In this document: positions 36,841 to 45,893 of the stretch, one piece after another | Layout of the letters: each line of letters starts with the position of its first letter | Numbering within the stretch: the stretch's first letter is position 1 | DNA from: Micromonospora inyonensis | Lineage (GTDB): Bacteria; Actinomycetota; Actinomycetes; Mycobacteriales; Micromonosporaceae | Direction: 5' to 3' | Assembly: GCF_900091415.1 (NCBI RefSeq) | Contig: NZ_FMHU01000002.1 | Location: forward strand, 2,356,001-2,420,000 | Length of the DNA stretch: 64,000 nucleotides | Notes under the pieces: model-generated | What the model was told of the DNA's origin: nothing | What the model saw: the letters and a program-made list of their open reading frames with translations, nothing else | The model's database searches: none | Position numbers and translations under genes: made by a program

Positions 36841-37758
36841 ATGACGGCGGAACCGGTGACAACGCAGCAGCAGACGGCTCCGGCGCAGGTGCCGCCGACG
36901 GTCCGGGCGTCGTTGTCGCCGTCCCGGGCGGCCGACTTCAAGACCTGCCCGCTGCTCTACCGCTTCCGCAGCATCGACCGGCTGCCGGAACGCCCGTCGG
37001 TGGAGCAGGTCCGGGGCACGCTGGTGCACGCGGTGCTGGAGCGGCTGTTCGACCTGCCGGCCGCCGGCCGGACCCCGACCGCCGCCGGTGACCTGGTGGC
37101 CCCGCAGTGGGACCGGTTGGTCACCGAGCAGCCGGAGCTGGCCGGTCTCTTCCCCGGCGACGATCCGGCGGCCGTGGCCGAGTTCCTCCGCTCCGCCACC
37201 GCCCTGCTGGACGGCTACTTCACCGTCGAGGATCCGCGCCGGCTGGAGCCGGCCGAGCGGGAGAGCCTGATCTCCGCGGTGGTGGACGACGAGTTGCTGA
37301 TCCGGGGCTACCTCGACCGGCTCGACGTGGCACCGGACGGCGCGCTGCGGGTGGTCGACTACAAGACCGGTGGCGCGCCGCGCGAGGCGTTCGAGGCCCG
37401 GGCGCTGTTCCAGCTCAAGTTCTACGCCCTGGTGCTCTGGCGGACCCGGGGGGTGGTGCCTCGGGTGCTGCGCCTGCTCTACCTGCGCGACGCCGAGGTC
37501 TGCGACTACACCCCGGACGCCGAGGAGCTGGAGCGGTTCGAACGCACGGTGGTGGCCCTGTGGCGGGCGATCGAGCAGGCGACCGAGCGGCGGGACTTCC
37601 GACCGAGGCCCAGCCGGCTCTGCGACTGGTGCAGTCACCAGGCGCACTGCCCCACCTTCGGTGGGACCCCGCCGCCCTTCCCGGAGTCGGCCGCGAGTGC
37701 CGACCCACTGCGGGACGCCCGCTCCCGGCCGGCCCCGCCGCCCGGGGCGGACGAGTGA
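36841..37758 (+). CDS. RecB-family PD-(D/E)XK exonuclease, Fe-S type
   Basis: A 305-residue stand-alone nuclease domain like the C-terminal part of AddB/RecB. Motifs: LSPSRAADFKTCPLLYRFR (first cluster Cys C37), RGTLVHAVLERLF, then GYLDRLDVAPDGALRVVDYKTG (catalytic D...D-x-K), QLKFYALVLW (the QxxxY motif) and RLCDWCSHQAHCPTF (last three cluster cysteines). An iron-sulfur staple is therefore likely. It probably acts in DNA repair. TAACCT lies 8 nt before ATG 36841. It diverges from the site-2 protease gene across 137 nt, as in mycobacteria. Confidence 0.92.
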   Translation: MTAEPVTTQQQTAPAQVPPTVRASLSPSRAADFKTCPLLYRFRSIDRLPERPSVEQVRGTLVHAVLERLFDLPAAGRTPTAAGDLVAPQWDRLVTEQPELAGLFPGDDPAAVAEFLRSATALLDGYFTVEDPRRLEPAERESLISAVVDDELLIRGYLDRLDVAPDGALRVVDYKTGGAPREAFEARALFQLKFYALVLWRTRGVVPRVLRLLYLRDAEVCDYTPDAEELERFERTVVALWRAIEQATERRDFRPRPSRLCDWCSHQAHCPTFGGTPPPFPESAASADPLRDARSRPAPPPGADE

Positions 37759-37846
37759 GAGGACGAGCCGTCCTCCTCCACGAGGATGAGGCAGGGTTCA
37801 CCGTCGGCGACGACCCCCGCGTCCCGGCGGCGGCTAGCGTCGTGGT

Positions 37847-39067
37847 GTGACCGAACTCCCCCACTGGCTGCGTCAGCGCCCGCTCACCGCGGATGTGCTG
37901 TTCGCCGTCGGCCTGGCGCTGTTGGAGGTCGTGTTCACGCTGCTCACGCCCCGGGAGTTCTGGCCCCGGCAACTGCCGGTGGCGCTCGGCTGGAGCGTGC
38001 TCTGCGCCGCGCCGGTGGCGGTCCGCCGGATGGCACCCTGGCTCGCGGTCGGTGCCGCGGTGCTGACCCTGCTCCTGCCGGCCCTCCTCGGGTACGCCCC
38101 GGCCGCGCAGAGCATCACGTTCGTGGTGCTGACGTACACGATGGCGGCGAACCGTAGGATCCGGCCCGCGGTCCTGGCCGCGCTGGCGCTCTGGCTGCCG
38201 GTCGCGGCGGTCAACGTGCTCTGGCCGCCGACGGGCGTGTTCGAGGTGAACCCCGCCTACCTGGTGCTGAACAACCTGCTGGTGGGCCTGGTGTCGTTCT
38301 CGGTGGGCCGGGCGGTACACGCCCGCCGGGCCTCCACCGAGGCGCTCCGGGAGCGGGCCCGGGTGGCGGAGGCGAACCAGCGGTCCCTGGCCGAGCAGGC
38401 GGTCGCCGACGAGCGGCGACGCATCGCCCGGGAGCTGCACGACGTGGTGGCCCACCACGTCAGCGTGATGGGGGTGCTCGCCACGGGCGCCCGTCGGGTG
38501 CTGGGCCGCGACCCGGAGGCCGCCGACGAGGCCATCGCCACCATCGAGGACACCAGCCGGGCCACGCTGCGGGAGATGCGCCGGCTGCTGGACGTGCTGC
38601 GCACCGACGAGCCGGCCGCCGAACTGGCCCCGCAGCCCGGCCTGGCCGGCATCGAGTCGCTGGTCGAGCAGGTCCGCGAGGCGGGACTGCCGGTGACGCT
38701 GACCGTGGAGGGCACCCCCGGCCCGCTGGAGGAGGGGGTGACCCTGACCGTCTACCGGATCGTGCAGGAGGCGCTGACCAACGCGCTCAAGCACGCCGGC
38801 CCGGCCACCGCGCAGGTCGCCCTGACCTTCGGCGACGTGTCGCTCGACGTGGAGATCACCGACACCGGCCGGGGCCCCGGGCGTGACGCACCCGACCGGA
38901 TCGGACACGGGCTGGTCGGTATGCGCGAACGGGTCGGCCTCTACGGTGGGGTTCTGCGCACCGGCCGGCGTCCCGGCGGCGGTTACCGGGTCAGCGCGAC
39001 GTTACCGATGGACCAGCTCGCCCCCGGCAGGGGCGTGGGCACCCGGCGCGGCAGGAGTGTGGCATGA
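37847..39067 (+). CDS. Sensor histidine kinase, NarL/DesK group
   Basis: A 406-residue membrane kinase. About four to six N-terminal membrane helices with only short loops form the sensor, followed by a coiled segment, the DHp helix EERRRIARELHDVVAHHVSVM-like region (phosphorylated His in RELHDVVAHHVS) and the HATPase domain with YRIVQEALTNALKHAG and DTGRGPG, GHGLVGMRERVGLYGG. GTG 37847 follows TAGCGT by 6 nt (leaderless). It overlaps the response regulator gene by 4 nt. The stimulus is not readable; the ABC exporter downstream is the probable target of the system. Confidence 0.94.
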   Translation: MTELPHWLRQRPLTADVLFAVGLALLEVVFTLLTPREFWPRQLPVALGWSVLCAAPVAVRRMAPWLAVGAAVLTLLLPALLGYAPAAQSITFVVLTYTMAANRRIRPAVLAALALWLPVAAVNVLWPPTGVFEVNPAYLVLNNLLVGLVSFSVGRAVHARRASTEALRERARVAEANQRSLAEQAVADERRRIARELHDVVAHHVSVMGVLATGARRVLGRDPEAADEAIATIEDTSRATLREMRRLLDVLRTDEPAAELAPQPGLAGIESLVEQVREAGLPVTLTVEGTPGPLEEGVTLTVYRIVQEALTNALKHAGPATAQVALTFGDVSLDVEITDTGRGPGRDAPDRIGHGLVGMRERVGLYGGVLRTGRRPGGGYRVSATLPMDQLAPGRGVGTRRGRSVA

Positions 39068-39744
39068 CCGAGGGTACGACGCGGCCGGTGCGGGTGCTGC
39101 TCGCCGACGACCAGCCGCTGCTGCGTACCGGCTTCCGGATGGTGCTGGGGGCGGAGGACGACCTGGACATCATCGCCGAGGCCGGTGACGGTGTCGAGGC
39201 GGTGGACCTGTCCCGCCGGCTCCTGCCGGACGTGGTGCTGATGGACATCCGGATGCCCCGGATGGACGGGGTGGCGGCGACCCGCGCGATCGTCGACGCA
39301 CGGCTGCCGGTGCGAGTGCTGATCCTGACCACCTTCGACCTCGACGAGTACGTGGTGGGGGCGTTGCGCGCCGGGGCCAGCGGTTTCCTCGCCAAGGACG
39401 TGCCGGCCGAGGATCTGGTCACCGGGATCCGGACGGTCGCGGCGGGCGAGGCGGTGGTGGCACCCCGGATCCTCAAGCGCCTGCTGGACCGCTTCGCCGA
39501 CCTGCTGCCCGACCCGTCGTCCACGCCACCGAAGGCGCTGGGCTCGCTGACCGACCGGGAACGGGAGGTGCTGGTGCAGGTCGCCCGGGGCCTGTCCAAC
39601 GCCGAGATCGCGCGGGCGTTGTCGGTCAGCGAGACGACGATCAAGACACACGTCGGGCACGTCCTGACCAAGCTCGGCCTGCGGGACCGGGTGCAGGCGG
39701 TGGTGCTGGCGTACGAGTCGGGGTTGGTCCGTCCCCGGGGCTGA
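39064..39744 (+). CDS. LuxR-type response regulator
   Basis: A 226-residue NarL-family regulator. Receiver domain: VLLADDQPLLRTGFRMVL with the acidic pocket, phospho-acceptor D61 in VVLMDIRMPRMDG, and the Lys in FLAKDVPAEDL. The C-terminal helix-turn-helix is LTDREREVLVQVARGLSNAEIARALSVSETTIKTHVGHVLTKL. It should be phosphorylated by the kinase encoded immediately upstream (ATGA overlap). It probably controls the MacB-like exporter genes 290 nt downstream; no direct-repeat operator could be identified with confidence. Confidence 0.95.
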   Translation: MTEGTTRPVRVLLADDQPLLRTGFRMVLGAEDDLDIIAEAGDGVEAVDLSRRLLPDVVLMDIRMPRMDGVAATRAIVDARLPVRVLILTTFDLDEYVVGALRAGASGFLAKDVPAEDLVTGIRTVAAGEAVVAPRILKRLLDRFADLLPDPSSTPPKALGSLTDREREVLVQVARGLSNAEIARALSVSETTIKTHVGHVLTKLGLRDRVQAVVLAYESGLVRPRG

Positions 39745-40036
39745 CCCTCACCGACCCGCTCTCCCGGTTTGCCCGGGTCACGTAGCGTGACGCACGGGAA
39801 CGGCCCGTTGCGTGGTCTGTCCCGGACGTGACGTCGGCGCCCGCCGCCGGCCACGGCCCGGGCGGCGTGACTCAGGGCTGACCCCGAGGACGGATGGGGG
39901 CCCACCCGCAGCCGAAAATCCGTTCCTGTTCCGCCTCCGGGCGGACGGATCGGCTCGGCCGGGCACCGAGGATGACACCATGCCGCACCGACCAGCGGGG
40001 GCGGTGCGGCGGCAAGAAGCTAACTGAGGGGGAACG
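39745..40036. other. Intergenic region before the MacB-like exporter operon, with a hairpin
   Basis: 292 nt without a gene. Just before the ABC gene a 9-bp inverted repeat GCCGCACCG / CGGTGCGGC (39982-39990 and 40002-40010) with an 11-nt loop could form in the mRNA leader, followed by GAGGGGGAACG and the GTG start. Nothing else can be supported. Confidence 0.45.
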
Positions 40037-40807
40037 GTGACCGTTACGGTGGACCGCCACGCGCAGGTCGCGGCCCGCGCCGATGAGGTGTGGAAGGTGT
40101 ACGGCAGCGGCGAGGCCCAGGTCCTCGCGTTGCGCGGGGTCAACGTGGAGTTCGAACGTGGCCGCTTCACCGCGATCATGGGCCCGTCCGGTTCGGGCAA
40201 GTCGACGTTGATGCACTGCCTGGCCGGGCTGGACACGGTGACCCGGGGCACCGTGTCGATCGGGGACACCACGGTGACCGGGCTGAAGGACGCCGGGCTG
40301 ACGAAACTCCGCCGCGACCAGGTCGGTTTCATCTTCCAGCAGTTCAACCTGTTGCCGACGCTGACCGCCAAGGAGAACATCCTGCTGCCGCTGTCGATCG
40401 CCGGGCGCAAACCCGATCCGGCCTGGTACGACACGGTGATCGACACGGTCGGCCTGCGGGACCGGCTGGACCACCGGCCGAGCCAGCTCTCCGGCGGCCA
40501 GCAGCAGCGGGTCGCCTGCGCCCGCGCCCTGGTCTCCCGCCCGGAAGTGATCTTCGCCGACGAGCCGACCGGCAACCTGGACTCCCGCTCCGGCGCGGAG
40601 GTGCTCCGCTTCCTGCGCGAATCGGTCCGGGAGCACGGGCAGACCATCGTGATGGTCACCCACGACCCGACGGCCGCCGCGTACGCCGACCGGGTGGTGT
40701 TCCTCGCCGACGGGCAGATCGTCTCCGAACTGATCGAGCCGACCGCCGACACCGTGCTCGACACCATGAAGAAGCTGGACACGCCGGTGACCGAGGTGAC
40801 CAACTGA
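40037..40807 (+). CDS. MacB/LolD-type ABC transporter ATP-binding protein
   Basis: A 256-residue ATPase: Walker A GPSGSGKSTLMHCLAGLD, Q-loop GFIFQQFNLLPTLTA, signature LSGGQQQRVACARAL, Walker B VIFADEPTGNLDS and switch His VMVTHD. The 'DEPTGNLD' pattern and short length are typical of ATPases paired with FtsX-fold permeases. It starts at GTG 40037 with GAGGGGG upstream, and its stop overlaps the permease ATG (TGATG). It powers the adjacent exporter. Confidence 0.95.
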   Translation: MTVTVDRHAQVAARADEVWKVYGSGEAQVLALRGVNVEFERGRFTAIMGPSGSGKSTLMHCLAGLDTVTRGTVSIGDTTVTGLKDAGLTKLRRDQVGFIFQQFNLLPTLTAKENILLPLSIAGRKPDPAWYDTVIDTVGLRDRLDHRPSQLSGGQQQRVACARALVSRPEVIFADEPTGNLDSRSGAEVLRFLRESVREHGQTIVMVTHDPTAAAYADRVVFLADGQIVSELIEPTADTVLDTMKKLDTPVTEVTN

Positions 40808-43356
40808 TGTTCCGGGCGACGCTGAAGAGCCTGCTGGCCCGAAAGGTCCGCCTGCTGCTGTCCGGCCTGGCGGTGGTGCTGGGCGTCATGTTCGTCTCCG
40901 GCGCGTTCGTGCTCACCGACACCCTCGGCCGCTCGTTCGACGCGATCTTCGCCGACGCGTTCGAGGGAATCGACGTCAACGTCACCACCAAGCCGAAGAT
41001 CGCGGCTGACGAGGCCGAGGGCGAGCAGGTCGCGCCCCCGTTCCCGGCCACCGTCCTGGAGAAGGTCGACGCGCTGCCCGGGGTGGCCGAGGCCACCGGT
41101 GTGGTCGCCGGGCAGGGTGCCCGCCTGATCGGCAGCAACGGCAAGGTGGTTCCCACCGTCGGCCCGCCGCAGCTGGGCGGCAACTGGCTCGGCGAGAGCG
41201 ATCTGGTGCGGCTGCGCGAGGGACGCGAACCCCGCGCCGACGACGAGATCGTCATCAACGCGGCCCTCGCCGAGGCGGCGAAGGTGTCCGTCGGTGACCG
41301 GGTCGGGGTGCTCACCCTCGAGCCGAAGCGCGAGTTCACCCTGGTCGGGATCTTCGGCTACAGCGGCGACCGGGACAGCATCGGTGGCGCGCACGAGGTC
41401 ATGTTCACCACGCCGGTGGCGCAGCGACTGATGCTCGGCCAGCCCGGCACGTACAGCAGCATCGCCGTCCGCGCCGCCGACGGCGTACGCCCCGAGACGC
41501 TACGCGACGACGTGGCGGGCGTCCTCGGCGCCGAGTACGACGTGAAGACCGGCGAGCAGGCCTCCGAGGCCGCCTCGGCCGGGCTCAAGGAGGGGCTCTC
41601 CTTCTTCAACCAGATCCTGCTCGGCTTCGCCGGGGTGGCCCTGCTGGTCGGCACCTTCCTCATCCTCAACACGTTCTCGATCATCGTGGCGCAGCGCACC
41701 CGGGAGCTGGCCCTGATGCGGGCGATCGGGGCGAGCGGCCGGCAGATCATCGGTTCGGTGGTCCTGGAGGCGATCGCGGTGGGGCTGCTCGCCTCGCTGC
41801 TCGGCCTCGCCGCCGGCATCGGTATCGGCGCGCTGCTGGCGTACGTCTTCGGGCAGTTCGCCGGCGGTCTCGCCCTGGCCGGACTGGCCGTACCCCCGGC
41901 GGCGGTGGTCAGCTCCTTCGCGGTGGGCATGCTGATCACGCTGGTGGCGGCGCTGCTGCCGGCGCTGCGGGCGTCCCGGATCCCGCCGATCGCGGCCATG
42001 CAGGACGTGGCCACCCCGGACCGGCCGCTGACCCGGGTCACCATCTCCGGCGCGGTGGTCACCACCGTCGGCGCCGTCCTGCTCGCCCTGGGGCTGACCG
42101 ACAACGCCGGTGGGAACACCCTGGCCGCCATCCTCGGTGGGGTGCTGTTCACCTTCGTCGGGGTGGCGCTGCTCACGCCGTTGATCAGCCGGCCGGTGGT
42201 CTCCCTGCTGGGCGCGATCTTCGCCTGGTCCGTGCCGGGCAAGCTGGGCCGGCTCAACTCCGGGCGAAACCCGCGCCGCACCGCCATCACCGCCGCCGCG
42301 CTGATGGTCGGTATCGCCCTGGTCACCGGGGTGACCGTGGTGCTCGACTCGGCGAAGTCCACGATCGCCGACCAGACGACGAACACCGTCGACGCCGAGC
42401 TGACCATCTCCGGGGCGCAGACCGGCCCCCGCCAGCCGACGTTCGATCCGGCAGTGATCGACCGGGCCGCCGCGCTGCCCGGGGTCGGCACCGTCGTCGG
42501 GCTGTTCAACGACTTCGCCGAGGTCGACGGCGAGCGCCGCTACGTCAACGCCGCCACCGACCTGGCGGCGGCCGGACGGATCTACCACGCGAAGGCCACC
42601 TCCGGCACCCTCGCCACCCTCCGGCCCGACCAGATCGCGTTGAGCGAGCCGGTGGCGCGCAACCGCGGCAAGGCGGTCGGCGACACCCTCACCATCCAGT
42701 TCGCGCGGGGTGCCCGACACACCTACACGGTGGCCGCCATCGTGCCCGAGGACCGGCTGCCCGGTTCGTACGTGCTGCCCCGGGAGAGCGCGGCGGACTT
42801 CACCGTCCCGCAGCCGTACCTGGCGCTGGTGCAGCTCACCGACGGCACCAGCATCGGGCCGGTGCAGTCCCGGCTGGAGGAGCTGGTCGCCGACAGCCCG
42901 GAGGTGTCGGTCGCCGACCGGGCGGCCTTCGTCGAGCAGCAGACCGGAGCGTTCGACCAGCTCCTCACGATGATCCAGATCCTGCTGGCGCTGGCGATCG
43001 TGATCGCCGTGCTCGGGATCGTCAACACGCTGGCCCTGTCGGTGCTGGAACGCACCCGCGAACTCGGCCTCCTGCGGGCGATCGGGCTGCGTCGGTCCCA
43101 GACCATGCGGATGATCACCGTCGAGGCGGTGGTGATCTCGGTCTTCGGCGCGCTGCTCGGCGTGGTGGTCGGCTCCGGTCTCGGCGCCGCCGTGGTCCGG
43201 GCCCTGGAGGACGAGGGTTTCACCAAGCTGGTTCTGCCCTGGTCGCAGATGGGCGTGTTCCTGGGGCTCGCCGCGCTGATCGGGGTGATCGCCGCGGTCG
43301 TCCCGGCGACCCGCGCCGCCCGGATCAACGTCCTCGGCGCGATCGCGCACGACTGA
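40807..43356 (+). CDS. FtsX/MacB-type ABC transporter permease, duplicated
   Basis: An 849-residue protein with an N-terminal helix (VRLLLSGLAVVLGVMFVSGAF), a large extracytoplasmic domain, a three-helix FtsX unit (LLGFAGVALLVGTFLILNTFSIIVAQRTRELALMRAIG and on), two central helices, a second periplasmic domain and a second FtsX unit (LALAIVIAVLGIVNTLALSVLERTRELGLLRAIG). One polypeptide thus holds both permease halves. Relatives export peptides, lipids or lipoproteins, or sense antibiotics. With the two-component system upstream it may form a stress or peptide-resistance module; the substrate is unknown. Confidence 0.93.
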   Translation: MFRATLKSLLARKVRLLLSGLAVVLGVMFVSGAFVLTDTLGRSFDAIFADAFEGIDVNVTTKPKIAADEAEGEQVAPPFPATVLEKVDALPGVAEATGVVAGQGARLIGSNGKVVPTVGPPQLGGNWLGESDLVRLREGREPRADDEIVINAALAEAAKVSVGDRVGVLTLEPKREFTLVGIFGYSGDRDSIGGAHEVMFTTPVAQRLMLGQPGTYSSIAVRAADGVRPETLRDDVAGVLGAEYDVKTGEQASEAASAGLKEGLSFFNQILLGFAGVALLVGTFLILNTFSIIVAQRTRELALMRAIGASGRQIIGSVVLEAIAVGLLASLLGLAAGIGIGALLAYVFGQFAGGLALAGLAVPPAAVVSSFAVGMLITLVAALLPALRASRIPPIAAMQDVATPDRPLTRVTISGAVVTTVGAVLLALGLTDNAGGNTLAAILGGVLFTFVGVALLTPLISRPVVSLLGAIFAWSVPGKLGRLNSGRNPRRTAITAAALMVGIALVTGVTVVLDSAKSTIADQTTNTVDAELTISGAQTGPRQPTFDPAVIDRAAALPGVGTVVGLFNDFAEVDGERRYVNAATDLAAAGRIYHAKATSGTLATLRPDQIALSEPVARNRGKAVGDTLTIQFARGARHTYTVAAIVPEDRLPGSYVLPRESAADFTVPQPYLALVQLTDGTSIGPVQSRLEELVADSPEVSVADRAAFVEQQTGAFDQLLTMIQILLALAIVIAVLGIVNTLALSVLERTRELGLLRAIGLRRSQTMRMITVEAVVISVFGALLGVVVGSGLGAAVVRALEDEGFTKLVLPWSQMGVFLGLAALIGVIAAVVPATRAARINVLGAIAHD

Positions 43357-43371
43357 CGTGGTGGGTTGCTA

Positions 43372-43425
43372 GGTAGGAGGGGTCCCCTTCTACCGCTTTC
43401 TGAGGAGCAGGGGACCCCTCCTACC
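43372..43425 (-). repeat. 54-bp intergenic near-palindromic element, copy 3 (inverted)
   Basis: On the plus strand it starts GGTAGGAGGGGTCCCCTTC and ends GGGGACCCCTCCTACC; read on the minus strand the centre is CAGAAAGCGGTAGA, matching copies 1 and 2. It sits 15 nt after the permease stop, between convergent genes. Confidence 0.85.
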
Positions 43426-43464
43426 ACCCGACGAGCAACAGCACGGGAAGCGGGACGAGCAGCG

Positions 43465-44118
43465 CTACCGGGTGGGTGGACCGGAGCGGAGCAGGGCCGC
43501 CAGCACCGCCAGGTCCACGCCGTCGAGGCTCTCCCGCAGGTGCACCCCGTCGACCACCTCGACCGGCACCTCGACCGGCACCGCCAGCACCACCGCCCCG
43601 GCGGCCAACGCGCTGGCCACCCCGGCCGGCGAGTCCTCGATCGCCACGCACCGGTCGATCGGCACGCCGAGCAGCCGCGCCGCCGTCAGATACGGCTCGG
43701 GGTGCGGCTTCGTCGCCTCCACCTCGTCGCCACAGACCACCACGTCGAAACTGTCCCGCCCGAGGGTGTCCAGGGCGATCTCCACCAGCCGCCGGCCACT
43801 GGAGGTGACCAGGGCGGTCGGCAGGCCCGCGTCGCGGACCGCGCGAAGCAGGTCGGACGCACCGGGACGCCACCGCAGGCCGGTGCGGAACAACTCCACG
43901 ATCCGGTTGTCGATCCACGCCGCGCTGGCCCGCGGGTCACGCCACGGTTGCGCCAGGTCGGCGTGCAGGATCTCCATCGAGACGTCCATGCTGGTCCCCA
44001 CGATGGCGAGCCGGGCCGCCTCGGAGAGCGTGCCACCGTACTCGACGGCCAGCTCGTAGAGCGCGACGTTCCAGAGTTTCTCACTGTCGACGAGGGTGCC
44101 GTCCATGTCGAAGAGCAC
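43465..44118 (-). CDS. HAD-superfamily phosphatase, beta-phosphoglucomutase-like
   Basis: A 217-residue HAD enzyme of subfamily IA with motif I LFDMDGTLVDSEKLW (nucleophile and acid Asp), a helical cap, motif II LVTSSGRR and motif III plus IV KPHPEPYLTAARLLG and CVAIEDSPAGVASALAAG. It acts on small phosphate esters in the cytosol; the substrate cannot be deduced. The start codon is GTG 44118; no other in-frame start precedes it before non-family sequence. Confidence 0.9.
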   Translation of the reverse strand: MLFDMDGTLVDSEKLWNVALYELAVEYGGTLSEAARLAIVGTSMDVSMEILHADLAQPWRDPRASAAWIDNRIVELFRTGLRWRPGASDLLRAVRDAGLPTALVTSSGRRLVEIALDTLGRDSFDVVVCGDEVEATKPHPEPYLTAARLLGVPIDRCVAIEDSPAGVASALAAGAVVLAVPVEVPVEVVDGVHLRESLDGVDLAVLAALLRSGPPTR

Positions 44119-44241
44119 GGCGGCGGGTGGCTGGCTGCTCAGCGTATCCTCCCGGGGGTGCGGCGGTCCCGGCGATCCTCGCAGCCCCGCCCGCCGCCGG
44201 TGGCACCGGTCCCCGGCGGGGAGACGTGGGTCAACCGCCGG

Positions 44242-44967
44242 TCACCCCAGACCGCAGGCGGAGAGGGTCTTCTCGTATCCGTTGAAGAACGCCTGGGTGC
44301 GCTGCTCGGCCGAGCCGTGCGACCCCTCGGCGAACCACGGCTGCCCCGGCTGGTCACCCACCGCGAGCAGCCCCTCCCGGAACTCCTCCAGGTCACCCTC
44401 CTCCAGCGTCAGCACCTTCGCCTCGATGACGCCGCCCAGGTACGCCCCGGCCATGCAGTCGGCCTGGAGTTCCTGCTCGATCGTGTACTGGTAGCGGACG
44501 CGCAACCGGGTCTGGATGCCGTGCGCGTACTCGTGGCCGAGCAGGTAGTACAGGAACGCGTCACCGATCTGCCGGAACGCCACCACCGCCCAGTTCACGT
44601 CGTAGGCGATGAAGTCCCCCGCCGAGCAGTACACCGCGTTGTTGCGCGGCAGCGCCTGCCCGCCGCAGGACACCTCACCCTCCCGCTGGTACGGGATGAT
44701 CCGCCGAATCGGCCGGAACCGCTCCCCGGCGGCCCGGAACTGCGCCGACCAGTACGTCTCGGCCGAGCGGACCGCGTCGTCGATGTCCTTCTTGAACTCC
44801 TCGACGTTCGTCGGGGTGTCCGCCCGGGTGGTCCCGTCCTGCGAGGTCGTACCCGGCTCCGGTGGCCCGCCGTCCCCGCCGTCGGTCACCGGGCCGACCG
44901 CGCAGGCCCCCGCCACGACCGCCGCCACCAGCAGCCCACCGATCCGCCCTGTGGAAATACGCCGCAC
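44242..44967 (-). CDS. Putative neutral zinc metallopeptidase (YpfJ-like), exported
   Basis: A 241-residue protein with an N-terminal hydrophobic export segment (GGLLVAAVVAGACAVG; a cysteine follows, so it may be a lipoprotein though the lipobox is weak), a Thr/Pro/Gly-rich linker and a peptidase-like domain. The zinc site is LGHEYAHGIQTR (HExxH) with EQELQADCMAGAYLGG supplying the third ligand. VSCGGQALPRNNAVYCSAGDFIAYD is the family pattern upstream. GTG 44967 follows GGGGAGGG. The domain resembles the E. coli YpfJ family, whose activity is not well described. Confidence 0.85.
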   Translation of the reverse strand: MRRISTGRIGGLLVAAVVAGACAVGPVTDGGDGGPPEPGTTSQDGTTRADTPTNVEEFKKDIDDAVRSAETYWSAQFRAAGERFRPIRRIIPYQREGEVSCGGQALPRNNAVYCSAGDFIAYDVNWAVVAFRQIGDAFLYYLLGHEYAHGIQTRLRVRYQYTIEQELQADCMAGAYLGGVIEAKVLTLEEGDLEEFREGLLAVGDQPGQPWFAEGSHGSAEQRTQAFFNGYEKTLSACGLG

Positions 44968-45194
44968 GGTGCCCTCCCCAGCATCGGTGCCACGCCGCCA
45001 GCTGTACCCCCCGCCCGCCTCGATGATGCACCCCACCGCCCGGAGGGCCCGGGTTGCGGCGTGGGGCCATCCTGACTGCTGATCGGAAAGGAGCACCCGG
45101 GCAGACCCCGTCTCCCCACCGCTGCTCGACCCAGGCGCAGAGGGGAATCCGGACCCGATCACGAACACCTCGGCCCCTCAGTGAAGACACCGGA

Positions 45195-45893
45195 TCAGGC
45201 GCCCTCGCCGCAGTCCCCGACCGGGCTCTCCGTCGGCGCTGCCAGTCGCAACCGGTCGGCGTACGCAGGCACATCGGCCCCTGTCAGCGTCAGGCCACCG
45301 TCGCCGAGACGCCAGAACCGCCCGGTCTCCTCGAACTCCAGCACCACGGGGGTGTATCCCAGCCACTGCTCGCGCGCATCGGCGAAACGCTCGCCAACCG
45401 GAGGGGCGACCCGCATCGTCCGGACGACACAGGGCGGCACGTCCGCGATCCGGGCCTCGGCGACACGTCCGGATTCCAACGGCACCAGTAGACGCACCCG
45501 CCGAAGCGGCACAGGCGAACGATTCTGCACGTGTACGTCCACACCGGCCGGTTTGACACTGCTGAAGTCGGTGCCGATCGTCGCCCAGAGGGCCACCCGG
45601 GAGCTGTACACCCGCCGTTCGCGCTCCTGGTTGACCCGGTTGAGGGCGATCTGCTGCTCGACGAGGGTCTGCTGGCCGTCCCACGCCTTGGCGGTGTACA
45701 CCAGGGCCGCCCCGGACCCGATCAGCGCCAGGAGGGAGAGGACCGCACCGGCCAGCGCGGCCAGGGTCTGCCGTCGCGTGTACTTCAGATCCTCCTGCTC
45801 GTACGGAGAGCAGTCACCGGGACCGTCGTCACGCTTCGGGACGTACAACCCGGACGACGTACGCTGCCACTCACGTCTCACCAGGTCGGGCAT
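45195..45893 (-). CDS. Hypothetical membrane-anchored protein
   Basis: A 232-residue protein: a cytosolic N-terminus of about 40 residues (REWQRTSSGLYVPKRDDG), one membrane helix (LAALAGAVLSLLALIGSGAALVY), a charged coiled segment (QQIALNRVNQERERR) and an extracytoplasmic beta-rich domain (VDVHVQNRSPVPLRRVRLLVPL, LGYTPVVLEFEETGRFWRL). Its start lies inside the preceding gene (16-nt overlap), so the two are co-expressed and may interact. I do not recognise a family. Confidence 0.7.
   Translation of the reverse strand: MPDLVRREWQRTSSGLYVPKRDDGPGDCSPYEQEDLKYTRRQTLAALAGAVLSLLALIGSGAALVYTAKAWDGQQTLVEQQIALNRVNQERERRVYSSRVALWATIGTDFSSVKPAGVDVHVQNRSPVPLRRVRLLVPLESGRVAEARIADVPPCVVRTMRVAPPVGERFADAREQWLGYTPVVLEFEETGRFWRLGDGGLTLTGADVPAYADRLRLAAPTESPVGDCGEGA

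Noticed and set aside
40090..40806. Long plus-strand frame through the ABC ATPase in another phase, joining the permease
   Set aside because: The N-terminal part is low-complexity Arg/Gly/Pro; the true ATPase with all motifs is in the other frame, and the permease begins at its own ATG 40807.
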